This document shows positions 1 to 5,876 of a stretch of 8,910 nt of DNA, in pieces (position 1 is the first letter of the stretch; each line of letters begins with the position of its first letter). The notes under the pieces are model-generated. The model was not told the DNA's origin. It did no database searches and saw only the letters and a program-made list of their open reading frames with translations. This DNA comes from Clostridiaceae bacterium (GTDB lineage: Bacteria; Bacillota; Clostridia; Oscillospirales; Acutalibacteraceae), in assembly GCA_016281115.1 (NCBI GenBank), contig JAEEHZ010000145.1:1-8910 (forward strand). Direction: 5' to 3'. A program made the position numbers and the translations under genes.

Positions 1-1481
1 AATACGGCGACGCCAATAATGTTGCAGACGCCTTTATTGGGCTTGAGGGTAATGGATATGAGAAGTTAGCTGAAGCAATGGACGCAGAGTCGGAAAATTT
101 TGATCCGGCAAAAGCGCTTTCACAGCTTAAAGCTTATTCAGGACAATTTTCGGCGGAAACAAAAGCGCCTTATACTCTCGTGGATGATGAAACACTTGCG
201 ACAGAGGACGTTACATACACAACGGAAGATCTGGCTAATGCGACTGCGATTCTCGAGAAATACGAATTTGAGGAACCCGATCCTGCAAATTACGGCGTGT
301 GGGTGCCCGGCGTGCCTGCGCTTTTGGAAAATGCTCTTGACAGCGTTAACTGTGCAGAATGGCTTAAGGGACTTATACTCGACGGTATTGTAGCAGGTGT
401 AGGCGCAGTTCTCGGATTTGTACCTCAGATACTCATACTTTTTATATTCCTGGCGTTTTTGGAAGCCTGCGGATATATGGCGCGTATTGCGTTTGTTATG
501 GACAGAATTTTCAGAAAATTCGGCTTGTCGGGCAAATCGTTTATACCGATACTTATAGGAACAGGATGCGGCGTGCCGGGAATTATGGCATCGCGTACCA
601 TTGAAAACGAGCGTGACCGCCGCATGACGATTATGACCACAACATTTATTCCCTGCGGAGCAAAGCTTCCGTTTATCGCCATGATAGCAGGCGCTGTTTT
701 CGGCGGAGCGGCCTGGATAGCGCCGTCTGCGTATTTTCTCGGTATGGCTGCGATAATAGTATCAGGCATCATTCTCAAAAAGACTAAGATGTTCTCCGGA
801 GACCCTGCTCCGTTTGTAATGGAACTGCCGGCATATCATATGCCTACTTTAGTCAATGTTTTGCGCTCAATGTGGGAGCGCGGCTGGGCGTTTATCAAAA
901 AAGCGGGAACGATCATCCTCTTGTCAACTATCGTTGTATGGTTTACGACATATTTCGGATTTACACCCGATGGCTTCAGAATGTTATCGGAAGATGAAGT
1001 TGATATGAGTATTTTGGCAGCGATCGGCAACGCTCTCGCTTGGATATTCATTCCTTTAGGATTCGGAAACTGGCAGGCTGCGGTCGCTTCTATAACAGGT
1101 CTTGTAGCAAAAGAAAATATTGTAGGTACTATGGGTATCCTTTACAGCGGAGAAGGAAGCACTTACGCAAATATAGCGTCTGCGTTTACGGCTGTAAGCG
1201 GTTATGCATTCCTGGTGTTCAACCTGTTGTGCGCGCCCTGCTTTGCGGCAATGGGAGCGATAAAACGTGAGATGAACAGCGCAAAGTGGTTCTGGTTTGC
1301 GGTTGGATATCAAACAATGTTTGCGTACCTTACGGCGCTTGTTGTAAACCAGGTAGGCAGTATGTTTACCGGCAACGGAAATATTATAGGTTTTATAATT
1401 GCGCTGTGCGTTGTAGCTTTGGCAGTGTTTATGCTTGTAAGACCTTATAAAGAATCAAACAAGCTTACAATAAAACATTAA
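1..1481 (+). CDS. feoB: Ferrous iron transport protein B, C-terminal part (5' end outside window)
   Basis: This is the membrane permease part of FeoB, which imports Fe2+ across the cytoplasmic membrane. The reading frame is open from base 3, so the G-protein domain and first membrane helix lie upstream. About 492 residues are present. Both Gate regions are visible. The first runs from the VPQILILFIFLAFLEACGYM segment through GTGCGVPG (558-581) and ASRTIENERDRRM to FIPCGAKLP, and carries the conserved Gate cysteines. The second includes the helix near 890-960 and the segment VASITGLVAKENIVG (about 1084-1128). Several further hydrophobic helices follow, and the protein ends in a basic tail. Before the first Gate lies an acidic stretch of roughly 85 residues (bases 3-330) that should be an extracytoplasmic loop. 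The ATG at 78 is internal, not the true start. The small Cys-rich gene downstream supports the assignment. Confidence 0.96.
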   Translation, partial: YGDANNVADAFIGLEGNGYEKLAEAMDAESENFDPAKALSQLKAYSGQFSAETKAPYTLVDDETLATEDVTYTTEDLANATAILEKYEFEEPDPANYGVWVPGVPALLENALDSVNCAEWLKGLILDGIVAGVGAVLGFVPQILILFIFLAFLEACGYMARIAFVMDRIFRKFGLSGKSFIPILIGTGCGVPGIMASRTIENERDRRMTIMTTTFIPCGAKLPFIAMIAGAVFGGAAWIAPSAYFLGMAAIIVSGIILKKTKMFSGDPAPFVMELPAYHMPTLVNVLRSMWERGWAFIKKAGTIILLSTIVVWFTTYFGFTPDGFRMLSEDEVDMSILAAIGNALAWIFIPLGFGNWQAAVASITGLVAKENIVGTMGILYSGEGSTYANIASAFTAVSGYAFLVFNLLCAPCFAAMGAIKREMNSAKWFWFAVGYQTMFAYLTALVVNQVGSMFTGNGNIIGFIIALCVVALAVFMLVRPYKESNKLTIKH

Positions 1482-1554
1482 TTATTTACCCCTGTTTTTA
1501 CCGTACGGGAATCTTAGCAAAGGGCGTAGTTTTGACATAAGGGAGGAATATAAT

Positions 1555-1725
1555 ATGCTTGAATGGTTAGGAAATAATTTATCTACGATCGTAATTTCTT
1601 TCATACTGCTTGCGGTTGTTGCGCTTATAGTTATTAAAACCGTTGCCGACAAGCGAAACGGAAAAGCAAGTTGCAGCTGCGGCTGTCAGAATTGCGCTAT
1701 GAGGGATTCCTGTCACAAAAAATAA
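1555..1725 (+). CDS. FeoB-associated Cys-rich membrane protein (56 aa)
   Basis: A short gene encoding MLEWLGNNLSTIVISF followed by a single hydrophobic helix (residues about 8-26), a basic stretch (KTVADKRNGK) and a Cys-rich tail with five cysteines spaced C-x-C-x-C-x2-C-x6-C, ending in HKK. This matches the known family of tiny FeoB-associated Cys-rich membrane proteins found just after feoB in Firmicutes. They are thought to help the transporter, perhaps by handling or sensing Fe2+ at the membrane, but the mechanism is not established. The start is well supported by a strong ribosome binding site, AGGGAGGA, ending about 7 bases upstream. It lies 73 bases after feoB with no clear terminator between, so co-transcription is likely. 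A hairpin terminator follows. Confidence 0.88.
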   Translation: MLEWLGNNLSTIVISFILLAVVALIVIKTVADKRNGKASCSCGCQNCAMRDSCHKK

Positions 1726-1741
1726 TAACTGAAATTTAACG

Positions 1742-1782
1742 GAAACGCTTTTTATCATTTACGGTAAACAGCGTTTCTTTTT
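1742..1782 (+). terminator. Rho-independent terminator of the feoB unit
   Basis: Arms GAAACGCT (1742-1749) and AGCGTTTC (1770-1777) pair perfectly over 8 bp. A further ttta/taaa pairing (1751-1754 with 1765-1768) lies inside, and five T residues follow (1778-1782). It lies 16 bases after the stop of the Cys-rich gene and before the next promoter, so it separates the iron-uptake unit from the peroxiredoxin unit. Confidence 0.85.
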
Positions 1783-1800
1783 GTATACCAATGAAGTGTA

Positions 1801-1829
1801 TTGTATTAACATCAATGTTCTGGTATAAT
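1801..1829 (+). promoter_or_regulatory. Extended -10 promoter of the peroxiredoxin operon
   Basis: A perfect TATAAT (1824-1829) is preceded by TG at 1821-1822, giving an extended -10 (TGgTATAAT). A weak -35, TTGTAT (1801-1806), is spaced by 17 bases. The spacer contains the inverted repeat AACAT-ca-ATGTT (1808-1819), a possible operator. Bases 1823-1837 also resemble the Bacillus PerR box, but half of that match is the -10 itself. Transcription would start near 1836. Confidence 0.8.
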
Positions 1830-1847
1830 GATCAAAAATAAACCGAA

Positions 1848-1854
1848 AGAAGGA
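1848..1854 (+). promoter_or_regulatory. Ribosome binding site that fixes the peroxiredoxin start
   Basis: AGAAGGA sits 6 bases before ATG 1861. An in-frame ATG at 1828 overlaps the -10 hexamer and would lie before the transcription start, so it cannot be the start codon when this promoter is used. Confidence 0.8.
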
Positions 1855-1860
1855 ATATGT

Positions 1861-2331
1861 ATGCTTAAAGCGGGCGACAAAGCACCTGAGTTTAATTTAT
1901 CGGACAAAAACGGAAATACGGTTTCATTAAAGGACTTTAAAGGAAAAAAGACGGTAATATATTTCTATTCAAAAGATAATACATCGGGCTGTACACGGCA
2001 GGCTAAGGCTTTTGCAGAATTATACAACCTGATAAAAGAGCATAATGCAGAGGTGATAGGAATAAGCAAAGACAGCGCAGTTTCACATTTGAAATTTGCC
2101 GAAAAGTATGAATTGCCGTTTGTATTGCTTTCCGACCCCGAGCTTGATGCGATAAAAGCTTATGATGTATGGCAGGAAAAGAAAATGTACGGTAAAACAA
2201 CTATGGGCGTTGTCCGAACAACATATATCATAGACGAAAACAGCGTTATAGAAAAAGCTATGCCTAAGGTCAAGCCCGACACAAATGCCGCCGATGTTTT
2301 AAGCTTTTTGAAGGGCGGCGCAGAGGGCTGA
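1861..2331 (+). CDS. bcp: Peroxiredoxin, Bcp/AhpC-TSA family (single-cysteine form)
   Basis: A 156-residue thioredoxin-fold thiol peroxidase that reduces hydrogen peroxide and organic hydroperoxides in the cytoplasm. The family layout is clear: an N-terminal KAGDKAPEFNLSD strand-turn, VIYFYSKDNTSGCTRQA with the peroxidatic cysteine at residue 44, VIGISKDS, the LPFVLLSDPE segment, and VVRTTYIID with the conserved arginine. The usual T-P-x-x-C context reads T-S-G-C here, so the proline is replaced by serine. Cys44 is the only cysteine in the protein. The second cysteine found five residues later in E. coli Bcp is absent (CTRQAKAF), so recycling would need an outside thiol partner. The length is typical of Bcp. 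A zinc-ribbon gene starts 1 base after its stop. The promoter is immediately upstream. Confidence 0.93.
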   Translation: MLKAGDKAPEFNLSDKNGNTVSLKDFKGKKTVIYFYSKDNTSGCTRQAKAFAELYNLIKEHNAEVIGISKDSAVSHLKFAEKYELPFVLLSDPELDAIKAYDVWQEKKMYGKTTMGVVRTTYIIDENSVIEKAMPKVKPDTNAADVLSFLKGGAEG

Positions 2332-2332
2332 T

Positions 2333-2734
2333 ATGAAATTTATTGATAAGCTGAGGCTGTGGCTTCAGAACAGATACGGCTTTGACGAGCTGTATTTGTT
2401 TTTGTCTTTTGTGTGTTTGATATTTATTTTGCTTTCCGTTATTCCGTCGCTGAGGATACTCGGTGTTTTTGCAGTAGCGGGTATTTGTTACAACACCTTT
2501 CGTTTCCTTTCAAAAAATATTGAGGCGCGCCAAAAAGAAAGAGAATTTTACCTTAAACGAAGAGATACCGTAAAGGTGAATTTCAACCTTTTAAAAAAGC
2601 GCATTAAAGACAGAAAAACCTATAAATATTTTAAGTGCGGCTCTTGCAAGGCTGTTTTGCGTGTGCCAAGGGGCAGGGGGAAGATCGAAATTACATGTCC
2701 TAAATGCAAATCAAAATTTATTAAGAGATCTTGA
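2333..2734 (+). CDS. Two-TM membrane protein with C-terminal zinc ribbon, function unknown
   Basis: A 133-residue protein. Residues 1-18 are basic/aromatic, and two hydrophobic segments follow at about 20-37 and 40-56, a likely hairpin in the membrane. Residues 60-97 are strongly charged and probably helical. The end is a zinc ribbon, C102-x2-C105 and C122-x2-C125, in the context KYFKCGSCKAVLRVPRGRGK and ITCPKCKSKF. This ribbon type recurs in small uncharacterised Firmicutes membrane proteins; I know of no assigned function. With both ends probably cytoplasmic, the basic ribbon could bind nucleic acid or protein. The start lies 1 base after the peroxiredoxin stop, with GAGGG (2323-2327) as ribosome binding site inside the upstream gene, so the two genes are co-transcribed and probably translationally coupled. 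Confidence 0.85.
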   Translation: MKFIDKLRLWLQNRYGFDELYLFLSFVCLIFILLSVIPSLRILGVFAVAGICYNTFRFLSKNIEARQKEREFYLKRRDTVKVNFNLLKKRIKDRKTYKYFKCGSCKAVLRVPRGRGKIEITCPKCKSKFIKRS

Positions 2735-2740
2735 ACTAAA

Positions 2741-2780
2741 CGGGCTTTCGGTATTTTTACCGAAAGCCCGTTGCTTGTTT
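2741..2780 (+). terminator. Strong Rho-independent terminator after the zinc-ribbon gene
   Basis: A perfect 13-bp hairpin pairs CGGGCTTTCGGTA (2741-2753) with TACCGAAAGCCCG (2758-2770) around a TTTT loop. The tail is T-rich but interrupted (TTGCTTGTTT). It begins 6 bases after the stop codon. Confidence 0.9.
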
Positions 2781-2833
2781 GCACACAAAAGAGATAATAA
2801 AACACCGAAATCAACAAATATTATGCTGTGGTA

Positions 2834-2861
2834 TTGCAATTTTTTTGTTATATGATATAAT
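2834..2861 (+). promoter_or_regulatory. Extended -10 promoter of the peptidase-dockerin gene
   Basis: TTGCAA (2834-2839; 4 of 6 to the -35 consensus), a 16-base spacer rich in T, and a perfect TATAAT (2856-2861) preceded by TG at 2853-2854. The predicted transcript starts near 2868, leaving a leader of about 46 bases. Bases 2855-2869 match 12 of 14 defined positions of the Bacillus PerR box, but the AT-rich context makes chance resemblance easy. Confidence 0.75.
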
Positions 2862-2913
2862 AATTAAAATGGTGTTGTTTGCCGACATATTATTAAGGGA
2901 AATTGGTGATAAA

Positions 2914-4632
2914 ATGCGTAAAAATAAATCGTTAATAAAAAAAGCGGCGGCACTTATCACTATGCTTGCTTTGGTGCTTTCGGCAGGTAATTTATTCTTG
3001 AAAACAAAAACAGACGCCGTTAGCTTTAACGACATAAACGACAAAAGTATATTTTTAATGCAAGAGGAAAGCGGTACCTGCACGCTTGTTTCGATGGCGA
3101 TGCTTTTGCGCCGCACTGCCCTTGCCGCCGGTGACGAAAACTGGCAGAGCATTACCCCCGAAGCCATTCGCAAAGACGCTTGGCTTGAAGGCGTGGGGCT
3201 TTATTACAGCTTTGAGTATGAAGGCATAAAAATAGATCACGGAAACTTAAACGGTGATAAAACCAATGAAGAAGTTTTAAAGGAGCTTTTAAACAAACAT
3301 CCCGAGGGTATTGTGATCCTTGATTATGAAACACCCCATGCAGTGCTTTTGACAGATTATGAGAACGGAGTATTTTACTGCGCCGATCCTTCTGTGGGCG
3401 GAGGCAGAATATCAATTGACGGAGCTTACGGTGTGCGCGCCGATAATGCCGATTCTTATTGGTATGTTTCCTCCCGAGAAACTGTTATAGAAAAAGTTGA
3501 GCAGGATAATGATGATGCTTTATCTGATGATATTCTTCAAGGTATAGACGATTTAATTCTTATGTGCGACCTTGAGAGTTTTTCAATCAACATAGGAAAA
3601 ACGGTTGTATTTAATTTCAACGTACAAGACGACAGAGATTATGCCCTTATCGTGGAGAAAGACGAAAAGCTTTATGAGCATTTTGCAGCGCCGAGCAATC
3701 CTTTTGTGTACACTTTTTACTGTCAAGGCGTTTATAAGGTATACATAAAAGTTGACAGCGAAAACGAAGAAACGCTTTTGTCAAATCCTGTTTTTGTAAA
3801 TGTGATCTCAAGCGATGATGAACAGATCATTATTCTTGAAGATGAAGTACAAATGAACGGTAAATTAACAGGCGATATTGACCTTGACGGCACTGTAAGT
3901 ATGTCTGACGTTACTTATTTACAGCAGGCAGTAGCAAACCTTATTACTCTTGACGAAAGTATGATTCAAAATGCCGATGTAAACGGTGACAGTGAGATAA
4001 ATATGGGAGATATCACATATCTTCAAAAGTATTTGGCACACCTTGTAGAAGAGCTTGAAAGCGGCTCTCCGGCAGAGTATGAAGGATGGGACTGTTACGG
4101 AGAAAACATAAAAACAATAAAGCATTACAGTGCGTCCGGGATGCTTGAAAGTGAGGATATATATTATCGTAACGCTGCCGATGAGTATGAACAGACCCAG
4201 CAGTATACATATGACGACAGCGGAAGATGCACAGGCGCGGTTGTAATAACCGACAAAGAGATACTTGCCCGCCAGACGGTATACGGCGACAACGAAAAGC
4301 CGATGCAGTCTATATTCAGATACGGCGACAGTATAATATTCACATACAGATACGAATATGACGAGCAGGCAAAAGAAGAAAAGATAACCTGTCTCGATTT
4401 GGCGGAAAATGTGCTTTATTACATAACAAAACTTGAAGACGTTGAGACAAACAGTACCATAATAACAACACATTTGAGCGACGACAGTATAACGGGCTGT
4501 GTTGTGATATCGCGCGATGAAAACGGAGACGTTGCCGATTATCATTACGATAACAGCGGAAATCTTATAATAGTAAGAAAAACAGTAAACGGGATTCTTA
4601 CACAGTCTACTAATATGATCTTTTACGGATAA
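2914..4632 (+). CDS. Secreted C39-like cysteine peptidase with dockerin and YD/RHS-like C-terminus
   Basis: A 572-residue exported protein. Residues 1-36 form a signal peptide (MRKNKSLIKK, then a hydrophobic core). Residues about 38-190 resemble the C39-like papain-fold peptidases: Cys56 in ESGTCTLVSMAML, His142 in TPHAVLLTDY and Asp158 in CADPS are plausible catalytic residues. Residues 215-300 look like a beta-rich linker domain. Residues 319-378 form a complete type I dockerin-like module of two calcium-binding F-hand repeats: DIDLDGTVSMSD (321-332) and DVNGDSEINMGD (355-366), each followed by VTYLQ or ITYLQ. Residues 390-572 contain YD-like motifs (YTYDDSG, YRYEYDE, YHYDNSG) similar to RHS repeats. 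A longer in-frame start at 2779 precedes the promoter and was rejected. GGTGAT (2905-2910) is the likely ribosome binding site. The gene has its own promoter and terminator. Dockerins bind cohesins, so surface or complex attachment is inferred; the substrate is unknown. Confidence 0.82.
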   Translation: MRKNKSLIKKAAALITMLALVLSAGNLFLKTKTDAVSFNDINDKSIFLMQEESGTCTLVSMAMLLRRTALAAGDENWQSITPEAIRKDAWLEGVGLYYSFEYEGIKIDHGNLNGDKTNEEVLKELLNKHPEGIVILDYETPHAVLLTDYENGVFYCADPSVGGGRISIDGAYGVRADNADSYWYVSSRETVIEKVEQDNDDALSDDILQGIDDLILMCDLESFSINIGKTVVFNFNVQDDRDYALIVEKDEKLYEHFAAPSNPFVYTFYCQGVYKVYIKVDSENEETLLSNPVFVNVISSDDEQIIILEDEVQMNGKLTGDIDLDGTVSMSDVTYLQQAVANLITLDESMIQNADVNGDSEINMGDITYLQKYLAHLVEELESGSPAEYEGWDCYGENIKTIKHYSASGMLESEDIYYRNAADEYEQTQQYTYDDSGRCTGAVVITDKEILARQTVYGDNEKPMQSIFRYGDSIIFTYRYEYDEQAKEEKITCLDLAENVLYYITKLEDVETNSTIITTHLSDDSITGCVVISRDENGDVADYHYDNSGNLIIVRKTVNGILTQSTNMIFYG

Positions 4633-4664
4633 AAGATACAAACCAAAACAGAACAAATAATAGC

Positions 4665-4701
4665 AAGCCGGGAAAGCTTTTAAAAGCCAGCCCGGCTTTT
4701 T
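4665..4701 (+). terminator. Rho-independent terminator after the dockerin gene
   Basis: AAGCCGGG (4665-4672) pairs with CCCGGCTT (4691-4698), and a run of five T (4697-4701) follows. The loop holds the palindrome GCTTTTAAAAGC (4676-4687), which can extend the structure. It begins 32 bases after the stop codon. Confidence 0.9.
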
Positions 4702-4826
4702 GTGTGTAATATTTTGCCTGTCAAAGCGTAATATTTAATGCTAATTAAAATATAATAAATGTTTTCATGTTTTTAAATGTAATTTGATATATATTTGCGC
4801 GAAGTCTTTTATTTTGTCGAATTATG

Positions 4827-4835
4827 TGATATACT
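4827..4835 (+). promoter_or_regulatory. Probable extended -10 promoter of the GH25 gene
   Basis: TGaTATACT (TG at 4827-4828, hexamer 4830-4835) is an extended -10 element. No good -35 is seen at 16-18 bases; TTTTAT at 4807-4812 is the best placed. The 234-base gap from 4633 to 4866 holds only the upstream terminator, this promoter and a very AT-rich stretch (about 4730-4795) that could act as an UP element. A 9-base direct repeat GTAATATTT occurs at 4706-4714 and 4728-4736. Confidence 0.55.
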
Positions 4836-4854
4836 GAATAAAATGAGAATTTTT

Positions 4855-4858
4855 GGAG
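4855..4858 (+). promoter_or_regulatory. Ribosome binding site that fixes the GH25 start
   Basis: GGAG lies 8 bases before ATG 4867. In-frame ATG codons at 4795 and 4843 have no such site; 4795 also precedes the promoter and 4843 lies at or just after the expected transcription start. Confidence 0.7.
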
Positions 4859-4866
4859 TTGAAGAT

Positions 4867-5796
4867 ATGAAATCCAATAGAGGAGGAATATTAAGCTTTA
4901 TAAAAAACAACAGGCTTATGATAGTTTTGTCATCGGCGGCAGTTGTTGTGTGCATTTTGGCGGTTTTCGGCGTTATGTATATCGTTGAGCATTTAAGCGC
5001 ACAGCCGGAAACGACAGTAACAAGCGATACCGACACAGGTGAAAGAATAAGCTTTTCTTACGGAACATCGGATAATCAAATAACAGTTGACGTTTTGAGC
5101 GATGTGGAAATAAATACGCTAAATAACGACAATTTTACCGATATTGACGGTTTAAAATATTATATGGAGAACGGTAAAAAGGTTTCTTTTGCAGGAATAG
5201 ACGTTTCCGAATTTCAGCACGAGATAAATTGGGCTGCGGTAAAGCAATCGGGAATAGAATTTGCAATGATACGCGCAGGCTTCAGAGGAAGCACCGAGGG
5301 CGGACTGTTTGAAGACGGCGTTGTGCGCGCAAATATAGAAGGTGCGATAAACAATGGCATTGAAGTGGGACTCTACTTCTTTTCGCAGGCTACAAGCGAG
5401 CAGGAGGCCGTAGAAGAAGCAAAATTCATTGCCGATATTGCCGACGGGTATAATGTGACATATCCGCTTGTGTTTGACTGGGAGCGAAATGAAGAATCAG
5501 ACTCACGTACCCTTAACATAACCCCCGCACAGGTAACGAAGTTTGCGTCGGCATTTTGTAAGGAAACGGAAAAGAGGGGATATACCCCTATGATATACTA
5601 CAACGAATATTACGGCTATATGCTTTATGACCTAAGAGAATTTAAGGACCATAAGATGTGGTATGTTCAATATTCCGATACACCGAGTTTTTATTATGGG
5701 TTTGATATGTGGCAATACACGGAAAACGGTCAAATAGACGGTATAGACGGAACTGTTGACATAAATGTGTATTTTCAAAGACAGAATGGCAAATAA
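4867..5796 (+). CDS. Membrane-anchored GH25 lysozyme-family muramidase
   Basis: A 309-residue glycoside hydrolase family 25 protein, expected to cleave the MurNAc-GlcNAc beta-1,4 bond of peptidoglycan outside the cell. Residues 1-15 are basic and residues 16-40 form one long hydrophobic helix with no evident cleavage site, so it is probably a signal anchor. A linker of about 65 residues follows. The catalytic barrel spans residues about 108-305: FAGIDVSEFQ with Asp112, the MIRAGFRG strand, VGLYFFSQA, LVFDWE with Asp204 and Glu206 (the conserved acidic pair of the family), MIYYNEYY, DMWQYTENG and GIDGTVDINVYF near the end. The conserved acidic residues are present, so activity is likely. There is no separate wall-binding repeat (no LysM or SH3-like module). 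No terminator is seen after the stop, so some read-through into the alpha/beta hydrolase operon is possible. It could serve wall remodelling rather than defence. Confidence 0.93.
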   Translation: MKSNRGGILSFIKNNRLMIVLSSAAVVVCILAVFGVMYIVEHLSAQPETTVTSDTDTGERISFSYGTSDNQITVDVLSDVEINTLNNDNFTDIDGLKYYMENGKKVSFAGIDVSEFQHEINWAAVKQSGIEFAMIRAGFRGSTEGGLFEDGVVRANIEGAINNGIEVGLYFFSQATSEQEAVEEAKFIADIADGYNVTYPLVFDWERNEESDSRTLNITPAQVTKFASAFCKETEKRGYTPMIYYNEYYGYMLYDLREFKDHKMWYVQYSDTPSFYYGFDMWQYTENGQIDGIDGTVDINVYFQRQNGK

Positions 5797-5798
5797 AT

Positions 5799-5828
5799 TT
5801 GATATTGCAGATGAATCTGTGGTATAAT
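5799..5828 (+). promoter_or_regulatory. Promoter of the hydrolase-murF-ddl operon
   Basis: TTGATA (5799-5804; 5 of 6 to consensus), an 18-base spacer, and a perfect TATAAT (5823-5828) with an extended TG (5820-5821). This is the best promoter in the window. It begins 2 bases after the GH25 stop. The spacer carries the inverted repeat CAGAT-ga-ATCTG (5808-5819). The predicted leader is about 40 bases. Confidence 0.85.
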
Positions 5829-5876
5829 CAACAGGTTATCTTATATTCTTAAAACTATTGTACGGGAGCTTACCTG

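Noticed and set aside
425..778. Minus-strand open frame of 117 codons inside feoB
   Set aside because: It is antisense to the first Gate region of FeoB, which is strongly conserved, and its product resembles no family I know.
1482..1554. Possible terminator between feoB and the Cys-rich gene
   Set aside because: Only a short palindrome (CCGTACGG) and weak C/G pairing are seen, with no following T-run, so the two genes are best treated as one unit.
2779..2913. Longer N-terminus for the peptidase-dockerin protein starting at ATG 2779
   Set aside because: This ATG lies in the tail of the upstream terminator and ahead of the promoter at 2834-2861. The ATG at 2914 starts a normal signal peptide.
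3919..4656. Minus-strand open frame of 245 codons antisense to the dockerin gene
   Set aside because: It lies opposite a well-supported coding frame with clear dockerin repeats, has no recognisable domain or ribosome binding site, and its hydrophobic, Tyr/Val/Cys-rich make-up is what the complement of this coding sequence gives.
4706..4736. Two copies of GTAATATTT 22 bases apart upstream of the GH25 gene
   Set aside because: In DNA this AT-rich a 9-base repeat is easily a chance event, and it lies about 95 bases or more upstream of the proposed -10. Kept only as a note in the promoter entry.
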